From assembly GCA_018257865.1 (NCBI GenBank), contig JAEUBA010000015.1, positions 389,518-453,517 on the forward strand: a stretch of 64,000 nucleotides of DNA. Reading direction: 5' to 3'. Positions 34,851 to 47,053 of this stretch are shown here, piece after piece. The notes below the pieces were generated by a model that was not told the origin of the DNA, did no database searches, and was given only the letters and a program-made list of their open reading frames with translations. A program made the translations under genes and the position numbers. Positions within the stretch are counted from its first letter, which is position 1. Every line of letters begins with the position of its first letter. The DNA comes from Stereocaulon alpinum (Eukaryota; Ascomycota; Lecanoromycetes; Lecanorales; Stereocaulaceae).

Positions 34851-36964
34851 GCGCTACTGGATTCGGGCTTCAGTCGTCGTGTTCCATAACGCCCCTATGA
34901 CGCCCACGCAGCGAGCACGCCGATCTTCTTGTCCACTGCTTTGACGTACTGTCATGTTGACTCGCCGAATTGACCATAGTGGGCTACCAATCCAATTTTA
35001 TCAGCAAGATTCATCGAGATATTGACCTCATCTGCTTAGTCCTCAGAAGAGGCTCCACTAAAGCGAACAGGTCTCTTGGCGAGTTAGGCAGAATACATGA
35101 CGTCGCTCATCAAGGGGTGCGCATTGGCCATGACAAGGAACCGGCTGTAAAGATATGCAGCTCGTATGCCAACATGTAGAGCGGCAATTGGGAGGATACG
35201 CGAAGCGATGCAATGACAGGATGAGCAGTACACTTGTAAGGTCGGATTCGTAAGACAGGAGTGATGTCATGAATGAGCTTTTCATCACTGATCTTTTCTC
35301 TAGATTCAGCATCCAAAATCTTCAGAGCACCCTGCCTGGCACTCTGAGCAACGCTACCGTATCCTTACCCTAGCCCTAGACCATTATCCAAGGGCGACGG
35401 TCATTCATCTGATGTGAGATCTCCGAATATCCAAAAGCAATCGTTACTTTTGAAGGATACGAAAGATTTATGAGAGCCATGAGAGAAAATATCTATGCAT
35501 GCTAACTGGGCCAGCTACTTTCGCTGAGACGAGCTCGCAACGCTGCTGTTGTGGACAACTGATTCTTGATCTGACGTACCTTGCCACACCAGATGTCTCC
35601 AATTGCTTCGACATTACGGGAAGTAAAGCTACAAAAGAAGAATGCATTTAGTCACACGAGTCAAAGGGGTACGAAGCTCTTGCCATGATTGTGCTTCCAC
35701 GCAGGCCATAGCGTGAGGGAGTTGCAAAAAGCAGAAGAGATCTTCCCCTATGTGGCTTTTGCATACACTTCTCTATGCTCGTGAGCCAAAGCAGCCACAT
35801 CGTTGGCAATACTATAGGCAGTGGCAAGCGTTGAAGTAATAAGATAACGACGAGGTCATACCAAATCTATCTCTAGTGCCTGACGAGAAGAAGTCGCGGC
35901 AGCAGCGACTGACATCAGCTAGGATCGATCCAGAGTGTGATCAAGTTCCACGATGGCGCCCGTCCGCAGCCAGGCACGTGCAATGACAATTCGAATTCCG
36001 AGAACGTTCAGCGGCAGCTCTTGCAAGATTGGCCTCAGGCAAAGTCTTGCAAAGTCAATACACCCAAGGACAGTGTCCAATCAGACGACCAAGACACGGA
36101 CATGGACACGGACACTGGCGAAGCACATACAATTTTGGGAAATGCACCATGAACCTCTTAGTTCCCAATCAGCCATGAACACCGGGCGAGTGGCCTCCCC
36201 GAAATTGCCCACGAGCTGTGCACAGAACCTGTCCGGCATTCATCATGACCACTTGTGATCCGGCGCTGGGTAGTATGAAGGAATCGCCACCATTTGTCGA
36301 CGAGAATAGGACACAACAGTCAATCTAAACATATTGACCTACTTGAGCAATCAATGGGCGCCAGAGGCAATATAACGGAATACTCGGGGACTGGCCGCAA
36401 ACCCCGGCGAGAAAGGAATTTCAGCCGCACCTGAGCCTTTGCAGGCCAACCAATATAGACTAGGGCGGTGCTACTTGCGCCATTGCTGGGCCATAAACGT
36501 TCGTCCAGGATGAGAAGTAGTATCTTCTGGTGCCCACGCTGCTGTCCTGTGCCGCGCTTAGTGGCGTGAAGGTGATAGAGACTGGCCAGCTACGTACACT
36601 TGCCCCTCCCTTGGCAAGTTGAGTTGCAAGCTACGTACCTTAGTATATTCTCAAGTCCAAAAATGGTTGACCTCTTTAGCCTTATCAGCTACCGGTAAGC
36701 CGGAAGCCGCGGAAACATCCAGGGGGATTTCCGTCTCGCCGACGTCGCCGACGGTACTCCAAGCTCTCCAAAGTCCAGGGTCCAGTCCTGAGTCCACCAC
36801 CAAAGTCGATGCACTAAGGTAGGTAGTGGCGAACATCATATGGCTTTCTACCTTTATTAGGTATACGGGTCCTTGAGTTTTAACTTATTGCATCGTGGCT
36901 TTTGCATGACGAGGCCTTGTATTTCGTATTGACAATATTGTTTGCGGTTTAATACTTAATCGTG
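34851..36964. other. Gene-poor stretch, nothing recognised
   Basis: About 2.1 kb with only short unsupported frames. At 36092-36118 there is a short hexamer-like repeat of GGACAC units. At 35366-35380 there is CCCTAGCCCTAGA, similar to the telobox motifs but with no gene close by. Nothing else was identified. Confidence 0.4.
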
Positions 36965-37012
36965 TTAGGTTCGATTCCTAATGGCGCTGGTACAATGGTG
37001 TAGTGGTTTCGT
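36965..37012 (+). other. tRNA relic (T-arm and A-box-like pieces)
   Basis: Positions 36965-36981 form a perfect tRNA T-arm: a 5 bp stem TTAGG/CCTAA closing the 7-base loop TTCGATT. The following TGGCGCTGG could be an acceptor strand, but no matching 5' acceptor strand is visible 60-70 bp upstream. Directly after comes CAATGGTGTAGTGG, which resembles an A-box/D-arm. The order (B-box before A-box) is wrong for one tRNA, so I read it as fragments. Confidence 0.35.
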
Positions 37013-37133
37013 ACTTTTCTAATATCGCGCTTTTCATTTCCACATCAATTGCTTGACCGTCCAACATAAGACGAGGATCAAACCTCTCCATGTACTGTGA
37101 ATCGTCGGCGTGCTTCTACCACATTCAAACAGT

Positions 37134-38489
37134 ATGAACTCCTTCAGCCTCATCTTTAGTGCTATCGCTTTCAGTGCTCATCTTACCCTCGCTATCCCAC
37201 AGGCTACTAACGGATGCGGGGCCAATCTCTTGAGCTGTTCAGTGGTTGACCCAACACGAAAGGAAGCACCATGGGCTGGCTCAACCGGTTCTTTCCCACA
37301 ATGCTATGATCCCGCTCGTTACACTTGTGCTGCCAACTTCCTATGTCCCATTGGCAGCCATAAAACCGCCGGCCAGTACGCCTGCGGGCCAGTCACGTCG
37401 TCCTCGCCCACCAAGCCTGCTTCTGCGACGACTCCCGAAGTTAGTGTTACCGTCAACGCTCCCGGAGCTGGCGATGTCGATGGCATAAAAGGACTCAATT
37501 TCATAGTGGATCTCACCATTGATGTATTGTCCGAAGCTTCGAATGGCCTCATCCCCTTCAAGCCACTTTATCAGGACGCCAGTAGCTCCACCTTTGGGCC
37601 TTTTCCTAATGCCGCTTTCCCTGGTCTGGTCGTTCTACAAAACACCACCGCCAAGAAGGCTCCTCTTGTGGGCCCCAACACGAACCTGGCTGGATTGTTC
37701 CAACTGAATGACGTCGCTTCTACAGATGGCCTCAATGAATACAATTCGTACTGGGACGCCGGGGCAGCAGCGTTTGGTATCGGCCCTACTGAGCTCGTTG
37801 TCTATTACGTCAAAGGCAAAGCTGGAAAGACTGGGTCCTTTACGCCAGGGGCTTCAGATGGACTAGTTTCTAACGTCGTGAACATTCCATTTACAATCTC
37901 GAATCGGGCTTCCAACGCTATCCCTCCTACAGACCCCCATTGCATGAACGGCCAGATATTCGCACCCAATAACGCGAACACTCCTGCAGGCCAGCCGGCA
38001 GTCTCCGCCCAGGTCTTCCATCCCAGCGAAGTTCAAACAGTTGGAGTGAATGGGTCAGGCTGGATCCTTGACCTCCTCTTCGACGCCACCTCCTCTATGA
38101 GCAATGCCTTGATCAGCGCCGATGCGGGGTATAGTTCAGGATTCATTAATCAATCATCGCCGCTGTTCAAACCCGGCCCGAATTCTCTCTTGCCGGGGCT
38201 CGTCGTAATTCTGAACACCACTACGGACAAAGCCCCGTTCAAAGGCTTAGGCATGAATTTGGCTGGCCTATTCCAGATCAACAACGTTCGAGATGTCAAC
38301 TGCGATACAATCATCGAGATCTGGGCCGCGTGGCTGGTGGGGAAGCCAATCGCGGGACATGGACCTTCTCAGATCAATGCCTTCCTCGTCAACGGCACTG
38401 CCCCTGCTGTCATCACTGACACATCGGCTCTTTCTGCTCGTACCGATTTGATATCCAACGTTTCTACTGTTAATATCATACTCTTATAA
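37134..38489 (+). CDS. Secreted protein with CBM52-like module and two tandem repeat domains
   Basis: A single exon. I place the start at the ATG at 37134, nine codons into the frame, because it directly opens a good signal peptide (MNSFSLIFSAIAFSAHLTLA), giving 451 residues. Residues 25-85 are Cys-rich and end FPQCYDPARYTC...FLCPIG...YACG, like the small CBM52 module of fungal endo-beta-1,3-glucanases. A Ser/Thr/Pro linker follows. The rest holds two related units of about 150 residues. Each runs from an FIVDLTIDVLSEASNGLI or WILDLLFDATSSMSNALI segment to PGLVVLQNTTAKKAP or PGLVVILNTTTDKAP, then LAGLFQ(L/I)N(D/N)V, and ends in an SNVV/SNVS strand. I do not recognise the repeat domain. Secretion, Cys-rich module and position next to transposons are features shared with cell-wall proteins or effectors, but function is unknown. 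Confidence 0.72.
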   Translation: MNSFSLIFSAIAFSAHLTLAIPQATNGCGANLLSCSVVDPTRKEAPWAGSTGSFPQCYDPARYTCAANFLCPIGSHKTAGQYACGPVTSSSPTKPASATTPEVSVTVNAPGAGDVDGIKGLNFIVDLTIDVLSEASNGLIPFKPLYQDASSSTFGPFPNAAFPGLVVLQNTTAKKAPLVGPNTNLAGLFQLNDVASTDGLNEYNSYWDAGAAAFGIGPTELVVYYVKGKAGKTGSFTPGASDGLVSNVVNIPFTISNRASNAIPPTDPHCMNGQIFAPNNANTPAGQPAVSAQVFHPSEVQTVGVNGSGWILDLLFDATSSMSNALISADAGYSSGFINQSSPLFKPGPNSLLPGLVVILNTTTDKAPFKGLGMNLAGLFQINNVRDVNCDTIIEIWAAWLVGKPIAGHGPSQINAFLVNGTAPAVITDTSALSARTDLISNVSTVNIILL

Positions 38490-39498
38490 AGCTTTGCAAT
38501 GAAGAGATAGACGACCAGTATGAGACTACATGCTGATCATCATCATGATAATAAAATAGTTACTTGGTGATATCGTCACATGTCTCCTCTAGCAATTATG
38601 CTGCCTTATGTCCACATTTACTCTCTGCCTTGTCTGTATCTGCGTTGATGTCGTCAAGATGTTATCCAATCTCAACCCTCTGTCATCGTAAAGAATCTGT
38701 GGGTAATGTAAGACGCACAATGCTTTCATAAGAGAAGTGTGGCAACGTGGAAACAACAGAGTCACCATTCCACAGTAAGGATAGTTATCTCTGAGGACAT
38801 GAATATCAAGAACGATTGGGTCTTTCCCATCGCGACCTCTCTTGACATTATAGTACCAACGACGTAGGTCCAACATAGCCTTTCCTCTGAAATTCCGCAC
38901 CACCAAGCCACTGTTGCCTCCTATGCCTCCGAAAGTCCCTAGCATGGGATCCTGGACGCGAAGCTGCCGGATTAGCCAATTGTCGGACGGCCCTGGTTGT
39001 TCCTAGCATTGCGACACCTACAATTTTGTCAATGTTGACTCCTACCTCACCGACTGTGCTGCAAAGTCACGTGTAGATATATCATATCGCCGCCATGTCG
39101 CCCCTGGGACCTGCATAGTAAGGTAAGGACCTCTAGGTATAGGACTAATGGCGTAAACACCGGAGCGATGTTTTCCGCACTACGGTAAGGTGCGGGGTCA
39201 CACTTTCCACTTTCCCACTTTATCCAAAACAACAATGCTCACACATAGCCGAATTAACTGCAAGATAGACGTACCTGCAAATTAGCCATGCTGGAATTGA
39301 TAGGCGTCTACCAGCTCGACATCGATACAGACCGTCGGCTGTCCCAAAAGTAACGTATAGGTTCATCAATGGTTGTACGCCAAGGCTTGGTATAGGTGGA
39401 ACGAATGACGTACGAATGGCACAATCTCAAGCTTCCCCTACTCTAAGTCAAGCGACCACTCAAACCTTAAACAGTGTCGGTAGAACCTAGCTGCTAGC
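38490..39498. other. Intergenic, left flank of the copia element
   Basis: About 1 kb of normal base composition with no recognised gene. A minus-strand frame at 38589-38945 has no family resemblance. The region ends at the element's CTAGG target duplication. Confidence 0.45.
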
Positions 39499-39503
39499 CT
39501 AGG

Positions 39504-39731
39504 CTTTAGAATATCAGTGATATGATTGGAGGCTTATTGGCCATTCAATGGGGTGGAACAATCTATTGCTATTGAAGTTGTTGCTGCTAGATAGAATTGC
39601 ATGCAGAGATTTTATCTAGTGCGCGCATGGAGGCCTTGGCGAGCCCTAGCCCTAGTAGGCTAGCTAAGCGAGCCTGCTAAGCATTGCTAAGTAGGCCTCA
39701 TCTACTATAGTTTTCACCACTTATTCTAACG
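39504..39731 (-). repeat. Copia 3' LTR (left copy)
   Basis: This 228 bp LTR begins CTTTAGAATATCAG and ends CTTATTCTAACG on the plus strand. It differs from the right copy at about seven sites, all transitions. Here four C-to-T changes are seen in CpA context, for example the CTACTATAG stretch against CCACCATAG on the right. Confidence 0.92.
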
Positions 39732-42700
39732 CTCTTATTTGAAACTAGCGGTGGTAAGGTAGCCTACTATCTAAGCTCCCTACTAATCACGCTCGTAGCT
39801 AGTCCCAGCTTATCTCAGAAAGGGCGGAATTCGTTAGGGGCGAGAGCCTTAGTTATACTATTAGTAACTATATTAGTAGTATTATAATATTATAAGGTTA
39901 ATTCGCTAGTCTCGGATACTATTTCGCGTATAAAATAAAACTTATTACGTATATATTTAGTGCGTTAGTAGTTAATTAGATTACTAGCTAATTTAATAGC
40001 AGCTTAGTTATCTCCTATTAGCTTAATAGGCTTTATATCCTTTTTATTATAGCTAATCCCTTATAGTAATTCGCTAAGGAAGAGAGATTCTTTAGCAGTG
40101 TTATATTCGGTAACGTATTCCGCTTCTATAGTTAAATTAGTATAGAGAGTTTGAAGCTTACTAGACCAGCTAATTAGTCTATTCTATAGTTAAAAGATAT
40201 AGCCTAATATTATATAGGAAGTATCTCTATTATCTAACTATAATACGTCTATCTAACTGAGTAATTTGCCTTTTAGATTAACGCCTTTAGTAACGTCTCT
40301 AGGTCTATAGCGTAGTCTAACTTTAGTAGTACCCGCTAGATATTTAATAATTTATTTTACCGAATTAAGGTGCTCGCTGGTAGGGTTAATTAAAAAACGT
40401 CTACTTTTTCCGACCGTAAAAGCTAAGTCTAGACGTATTATTATTAATAACTATTATAATTCTCCTACTAAGGCGCGATAGACTTTCGCCTTAGTATAGT
40501 CTGCTATATATTTATTAGGTACTCTAACTAAGTCGTTACCCTTATCTATTAGTAAGGTAACTAGGTAGTAGGATTCTATCTCTGCCTAAGTAATAATACG
40601 CTTAGCGTATAAAGTCTAATTAATATAGATAGTACGGTTAGGGCGGTCTTAAATAATCGCTATTCCTAGATACTAGTTAACGTTACTAAGGTATTTTATT
40701 CTAAATCGTTAGTCTAAATTCTATTTAAATTCGGCGATCACAGCCTTATTAGGTCTATATATAAGGATATTATTAATATAAAATATAACTATTATACTAT
40801 TTTCGCTAGTAAATATAGAGTAGTCTTTAACTAGCTTAGTATAGCCTAGGGACTCTATAAAATAGCGGACGGTTTTATACTATTCGTAAGGAGACTGCTT
40901 AAGGCTATATAGGGCGCGTCGTAATTAGTAGGCGTTTATAGGATTACCGTTAGTAAAGCTATAAGGCTACTTAACCTATACTTCCTCCGTTAGTAAAGAT
41001 TCGAGGAAGGTAGTAATAATATTAGACTACTCTATTTCGTAGTCGTATTTAGCGTATAGTGCTATAAGAATTCGCACTGCAGTGCCTTTAACTATACTTA
41101 AATAAGTCTTATTATAATTGAGACCTTTAATCTACCTAAATCCCTTAACTACCTAGCGAGCTTTATACTAAGCGATCTCTCTATTAGGATCTAGCTTATA
41201 AGTAAGGACCTAATATCTAAGTAAGGCCTTCCGTCCCTTAGGAATGGGAGCTAGTATATCCTAAGTTACTATCTTTTCTAATAAGGTTAGCTTATCTTAG
41301 AAAGCTACTATCTATTTTTCTTTATTAGGGCTACTTAGGGCCTTATAAATATTAGTAGGTATAAGAGGTATAGGGTTAGCTTCAGCCTTATAAGATCTAG
41401 CAGTAATTCTCGCTACGAAACCTCTCCTATATAGTTGCCTGTAATTAGGCCTCGCTTGCACGCGTATTTATATAGTGCGAATATTTAGATTAGTATTTGC
41501 TTCCAGCTATTACGGAGTTATAGCAGCCTAGGGACCTTTAGTCTCCTTAGGAGTCTACTCTAGCGCTGGTATCTGCGCAGGAGTCTCGAATATATTATCG
41601 TTAGACGAGTTGTTATTATTAGACGAGGAGTCAGATTTATTTAAATTAATATTCGTAACGTTAGGATTATTCGAATCGTTTTCGTCCGAATTATTTATAT
41701 TTAAATTGCTTATTAGATCGACGTCTGTAATAGCAGTTATATTAGTAGCTTATTCGCTTTACTCGATTAGGTTAGTAGTTATAGTTGGCAACTTCTATTA
41801 CTCTATAGTTAGCGACTTTTATTACTTTATCGACGAGTTAATAGTAAAGAATTCCTAGGAGTCGTTTTTATTAAAAGACTCTTCTTCGCCTACCCCTATA
41901 GCTTTACTATCGATATAGGAGTCTAGCTCCTATCTTACCTAAGAGGATTTAAACGTGCGTTTCCTTTATACGTCTCGGAAGCGGTATTAATTATTATAGA
42001 AACCGTAGCTGAGAAATTTAGCTTTAGTAGCCCTATTATCTAACTTCTTCTTTATTAGATTAGTATTATAGACGTAGGTAATACAGCTAAACGGTCTAAA
42101 GTTACTAACGTTAGCCTTCTTACCTATCTAAGCCTTATAGGGAGTAGTGGACGGGTCTACTAATAACGGCGACCTATTCTTAGTATAGATAATATAATTA
42201 ATTACCTCGCCCTAGTAGGATTAGCTAAAGCCGGCGTCTCGCAGCACTATACGAACTCTACTAAATAAAGTTCGAAAAGTTCGCTCTATAATTGCGTTCT
42301 AATTTAGCGTATATAGCTCCGCTAGCTCCTATTTAATTCTAAAGCTCTTTAGGATAGCTTATACTTCCTTAGAGGCGTAGATTAGTTTATTATCGCTGGT
42401 AAAGTAACTTACTAGTCGTCCCTAGGTCTTTATTAACGTCAGGTGATCGTATAGTATTATTAGGAGATCAGTCTTAAATTTTATTATATAAATCCAGACT
42501 ATATCGGTAGCCTCGTATATAAAGGAGGCGTAATAGCGGTATCCGCCCTTAGTAAGCTTAATCTAACTACCGCTAGTAATATCTAAAGAGATCTTTACTC
42601 CTAGCACTAATTCCCGTTTTATTAGGTCTTATCGATAAGGAATTCTACTATAAATTTTAGTTATCTTCGTAATTACGCAGTCTTCGTAATATTTATATAG

Positions 42701-44554
42701 TAGTACTACTTTTTACAGCTTATCCGCTATCTTAGTATTAATTCCTAAGGTAATATAAGTAAGCTTCTTAACGTCTTATATACCTAAGTAACTTAGACGG
42801 CGGTACTATTTATCCTAAGATATATAATTAGCGAGAGGTTTCTTCGAAGATCGTAATATATATAGTATCTTAGTATATTAAAGATCAAGTAAGTAACTAT
42901 TACCTACTTAACTTCCAGTAAGGACTAAGTCACCCTTATTATTAATAATATCGAATCGACCGTCTTTAATAACGGTATAGTAGCCCTTGTCTTCTAGGTA
43001 AGCTACCGAAAGCAAATTATAATATATTACGGGTATATAGTAGACGCTAGAGATCTTAATTATTAAAAGTTTTCCGTTTACTACTATTAGGTAGTGTACG
43101 ATTCTAATTCCTAGGACTCTTAGTAAGTTACCGTCGATTCCTAATAGGGTTTTATCAACTTTCTAGTAGGTCTAGAATTTAGAAAGATCCTATATAGTAT
43201 AGACGTTAGAGGCGGTATTAATATAGACCGCTTCCTCCTTTAGATCGGAAGGAATAGACGTATTAATCCTTTAAGAGTTAGTCAGCTTATTACGTAAGGA
43301 TTTTCTAGTAATACTAGGCCTAATATATTCGTTAGATTCGCTAGCTTTCTTATTTTAAGCTTCTACAGACAAATTCGCTATAGGCGGGGCTAGAGGCGCT
43401 ATTAATACCTTCGTAGTAGAGGCCTTCTTTTTATTAGCCTTAATCTAGTCTATAATTTCTTTATTTAGGATCTAGTTAATAGGTACTAATTATAGATTAG
43501 TATACTAGTAATTATCTTTATGGTATAACTTTCCGTAATAAGGGTAGGCTTTCTTATTATCCTTTTTATCCTTTTTATTAGTAGGAGGATTCCTACTATA
43601 AGGTAGTTAGCTACTAGTAGGGCTTCTAGGAGACCTTTTTACCTTTTCCTACTTACTAAATTTAGCTACTAACGCCTTATTAGTTTTACTATCGTTGAGT
43701 TAGACTTGTTTCTCTGATAGGGCTGCTACTATAGTATTAATATTAAGTATACTTCCTAAAGTCTTATATTATTATACTAGGTTAAAAACGTATAGTATAA
43801 GCGATTCTTCTAAACTATTACGGAATAGCGCTACTAGTAGTACTAGTAGGATAGGCGTATTTAGCAAGCTTAGTTTATCCTCGTAATTCTTAAATTCCGC
43901 AGCGTAATCCTAAATAGTTTTAAATAAGGTTAATTTAAGACGAGTAAGTACTCCTATTATTATATTAATTAACGTAATTAAAGATACGCTATATACTTAT
44001 ATTAGCTTTTCCTAAGTAACGGAGACTAGTTCTATCTTCCTAATATAGCTTCTTAGTATAGCTCCGTAGCGTAGTATAAGTGCTCCTATAGCAGAGGAGT
44101 TCTTTTCTTCCTATTCTTCTAACGCTTTCTTATACCTCTTAATTTATTCGTATATATACTCTGGAAGTTTATCTTTAGATATAGACGATTAGGATTCGGG
44201 AGGTATTAGTAGCGTAGGTAGTATAGGTCTTTTCTTCTTTCCTATTACTACTTCCTATATCTTTTAGACTCTAAATATTACTTCTATTTCCTATTTAAAA
44301 TACAGCTAATCCTTAACGCCTTTTAGCAGCGACTTATTAGTTAGTCTGAGCTTATCTATCTTAATAACGTTAAGCTTTTAGTATCTGCTAGTATTAGGTT
44401 CTTCTTTAGTTACGTATAGTATTAAATTCCTTCTTCGAAATCCTATTATTAAATTCCTTCTTCGAAATTTTCAACTCCCTAGTCGATAGGTAGGTAGTAT
44501 TCGTCCTAGGCAGTAATTTAACGCTAATGGGTTATAGAACCCAGGCTTATAACC

Positions 44555-44782
44555 CTTTAGAATATCAGTGATATAATTGGAGGCTTATTGGCCATTCAAT
44601 AGGGTGGAACAATCTATTGCTATTGAAGTTGTTGCTGCTAGATAGAATTACATGCAGAGATTTTATCTAGTGCGCGCATGGAGGCCTTGGCGAGCCCTAG
44701 CCCTAGTAGGCTAGCTAAGCGAGCCTGCCAAGCATTGCCAAGTAGGCCTCATCCACCATAGTTTTCACCACTTATTCTAACG
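44555..44782 (-). repeat. Copia 5' LTR (right copy)
   Basis: A 228 bp direct copy of the left LTR, with no indels. Three changes specific to this copy are TpG to TpA (the other strand's CpA to TpA), for example TATAATTGG against TATGATTGG on the left. Confidence 0.92.
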
Positions 44783-44787
44783 CTAGG

Positions 44788-45923
44788 TAGTACCGATTAG
44801 TAGGTAGCTTGATCCCCTATTACCTGCCCCGGACAACCTGATTAGCAGGGTGTCTATTGGGCTTGGTAAACTGGGGATTGTCTTGAATCTAGCTAGCTAA
44901 GCTATGGTGTTTTATCTAGGAGCGGGCGCCAAGCCGCTTATTGCGGAGCGGAGTAATATTATTCCGACAAACAGTAAAGGCTACCTTAGTGGGACGAGAG
45001 TGCGCACTAATTAATGGAGCAAGGCCCGAGGTGTGCTAGAAGGAACCAACAAAAGCGCTACACTACTGCACCAGCGCTATTGAGAGCCAAACTTCAAAAG
45101 CTTGAGTAAGGTACCTTAGCAAGCACCCTGGCGCTAGGACAGTACGAAGCCAAGTACCTACCTTACCTTTTCATGCTTCCAGCCCATGAGGTGGTGCTAT
45201 TGAGGACTTGGGATACCTGTTGCGACGGATCAGTACTGAGTGCGAGAGACTCAGTATATTCTACGGATTGAAAGATTGCGGCGTGAAATATTGGTCATGC
45301 ATGTTCTTCGGTTCAATCACAAGTTCCTTTACTTCTCATGTCCCTGTTTCCTACTCTTTAGCTTTCACGATGGGGTGATTTATCAATCGATGCTTGGTCT
45401 CTTGTTGCATGGAAGCTCGGTCGTCAAGGATGGAAAGTATCAATTTGAACTTACCCATATATTCCTCAATACATACCGTGTACGCCTTGTACTCAGAGAT
45501 GCATTGTCTTATCCACTACAAGTGGACTACATAGATGCTTCTATTCCGAGCCGGGTCTCCACAACCACAAAATCGGACGTCTACGTCGCATTTGGCAGCT
45601 AACGCAGGACTGCGTGAACGCCAAGAGCTAGATTCGTGAGCTAAAAGATAGTAATTGTCAATGTTAGGCATTAGCCTTATTATTCGCGCCATATGTGCGG
45701 GCTTTTCACTGATATATTACAGGCAGTCCTGTTTAGGACGAAAGCATCCATAATTACAATCCCAATACTAGCATGAGTACCAGGCGCGGATATCTGCAAA
45801 ATGCCAACATGGACGAAAGATGTACATCTTGCGAGGCTACGTGTGAAGGAAGCGTTCGGAGCGAGGTAGGTAATTGTTTAACAGCGCAGTGTGCCCGATT
45901 GGATCAGCAAGATCGGCTAAAGA
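44788..45923. other. Intergenic, with a second tRNA-like fragment
   Basis: Right flank of the copia element. On the minus strand near 45063-45090 is GCGCTGGTGCAGTAGTGTAG, nearly the same as GCGCTGGTACAATGGTGTAG at 36986, so the two are copies of one tRNA-like or repeat piece. A plus frame of 120 codons at 45240-45602 is fairly protein-like but matches no family I know; I do not call it a gene. Confidence 0.4.
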
Positions 45924-47053
45924 TCACAGCGCCAAGACAAGGAATGCGACTCCCAGGACGGCAGAAGTTGCAATGCCGACCTTAGTAGCGGCACCAGTGA
46001 ATGTGGCTGGCATCGATGACGTCGCGGAGGGCATCATCATGGAGCTTGTAGAATTCATGGTCAGGTTCTGCGGCATCATGACGGTTCCGTTGTTATCCTC
46101 AAGGCCGCACATGGGGTTGGGGTCGAGCTGGCACGAGGGGTCAGTGCACATGGACTGGAGCTGTGGACCCGCTTCCTTGACGACGGTGGTAGGGGGGCTG
46201 CAGCGATAGTCGAAGAGCGTGGTGAGTGCCATTCCAGCAGCCGTGGCGTCTTCAACTGTTACACCGAACGAAGTCGCTGCAAGGCCAACCTGTTGAATAA
46301 AGTAGCCCATCTGGTACGGGTCGAGGGCCATGAACCTGCGCAGGAAAGTAATTAGCCAGGGCGGTAGATGGGGCGCAGGGTGTAGGGAACTGACTTGTGT
46401 ACTTGGTACTGGCTTGCGACGCCTTGGTACTGTGGAAAGCCCATCTGGCCATACCCCGAGCAACCGAGGAGTACACCGAAAAATTGGTATAGATGTGTTA
46501 ACAGTCCACTTTGTGCTATCAGTACTTGCTTCAAGGGTCAATCAGAAAGGGACCTGAAGTCGTACTATTGATTGGAAGTGGTGTCATTTGCCGGCATGCT
46601 ATTCATCAATGGGACGGCACCACCGCCGTCGAGGAAGTTGACAGAGACACCTGAGCTGCCATTCTCGTTGGTTGAAGCGAGCATGCCGTTGAAGTACTGG
46701 AGCAGATTCACTTCCGTGCCATTGTAGCTTTGACCGAGGGCCAGGATCCCAGGCACCGCTAAGAGGTTTCAGCAGAGGTCCATTGAATTGAATAATTCGA
46801 AACCACCAACCATTGTGATTGGGTTGAGTGTAATTGCCAATGACAGCAGTGTTGACAAGCAGAGTCAGAAGTTTGTATTGGTTCGCTGGGGTGTTGTCCT
46901 TGAGAAGAGCAGTGGTGTCTAGGGTTGTTTAGTGCCGATCGCGGAGAATATGCAGGTCCAGTACGTACAGTAGTCGCAGATGGAGGTGTTCATGGGTCGC
47001 TGCGCGGCGGCAGTGCCGACGGCGGCGAGTAGGGCTAAAAGCTTGAATTGCAT
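45924..47053 (-). CDS. GPI-anchored secreted protein, conserved fungal family
   Basis: Five minus-strand exons (46969-47053, 46811-46918, 46566-46758, 46395-46508, 45924-46335) join in frame to 303 residues. It opens with a signal peptide (MQFKLLALLAAVGTAAAQ), followed by NTSICDYY, LLVNTAVIGNYTQPN and VPGILALGQSYNGTEVNLLQ. The frame TSNQYGLLTHLYQFFGVLLG spans the intron 46509-46565, and MALDPYQMGYFIQQVGLAA follows. A Ser/Thr/Met-rich stretch (MNSTSSMMMPSATSSMPAT) precedes a hydrophobic tail (IATSAVLGVAFLVLAL) with no charged end, the classic GPI-attachment signal. Cysteines and N-glycosylation sites (NGT, NDT, NLT, NST) are plentiful. The protein should sit at the cell surface. Its function is not known. 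Introns are 50-59 bp. Confidence 0.75.

Larger units (their letters stand above)
39499..44787 (-). mobile_element. Ty1/copia LTR retrotransposon, interior RIP-inactivated
   Basis: A complete element (39504-44782, 5279 bp) flanked by the 5 bp target duplication CTAGG at 39499-39503 and 44783-44787. The LTRs are 228 bp each. The interior from about 39,840 to 44,530 is saturated with TpA, nearly lacks CpA/TpG, and has stops in all frames. Read on the minus strand, traces of copia reverse transcriptase remain: ALYSLKQSPY at about 40888-40917 (family ALYGLKQSP) and YINNIL near 40773-40790 (family YVDDIL). This order fits Pol running from high to low coordinates, so the right-hand LTR is the 5' one. 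No frame could be translated into a working product. RIP is the likely cause of inactivation. The host site is non-coding. Confidence 0.9.

Noticed and set aside
35366..35380. CCCTAGCCCTAGA as an interstitial telomere or chromosome-end scar
   Set aside because: Only two imperfect units are present and similar pairs occur in promoters and in the copia LTR, so a fusion scar is not supported.
45240..45602. Plus-strand frame of 120 codons, somewhat protein-like
   Set aside because: I could not link it to a family or to other exons, and it lies in non-coding DNA next to the copia element. It is noted in the intergenic entry only.
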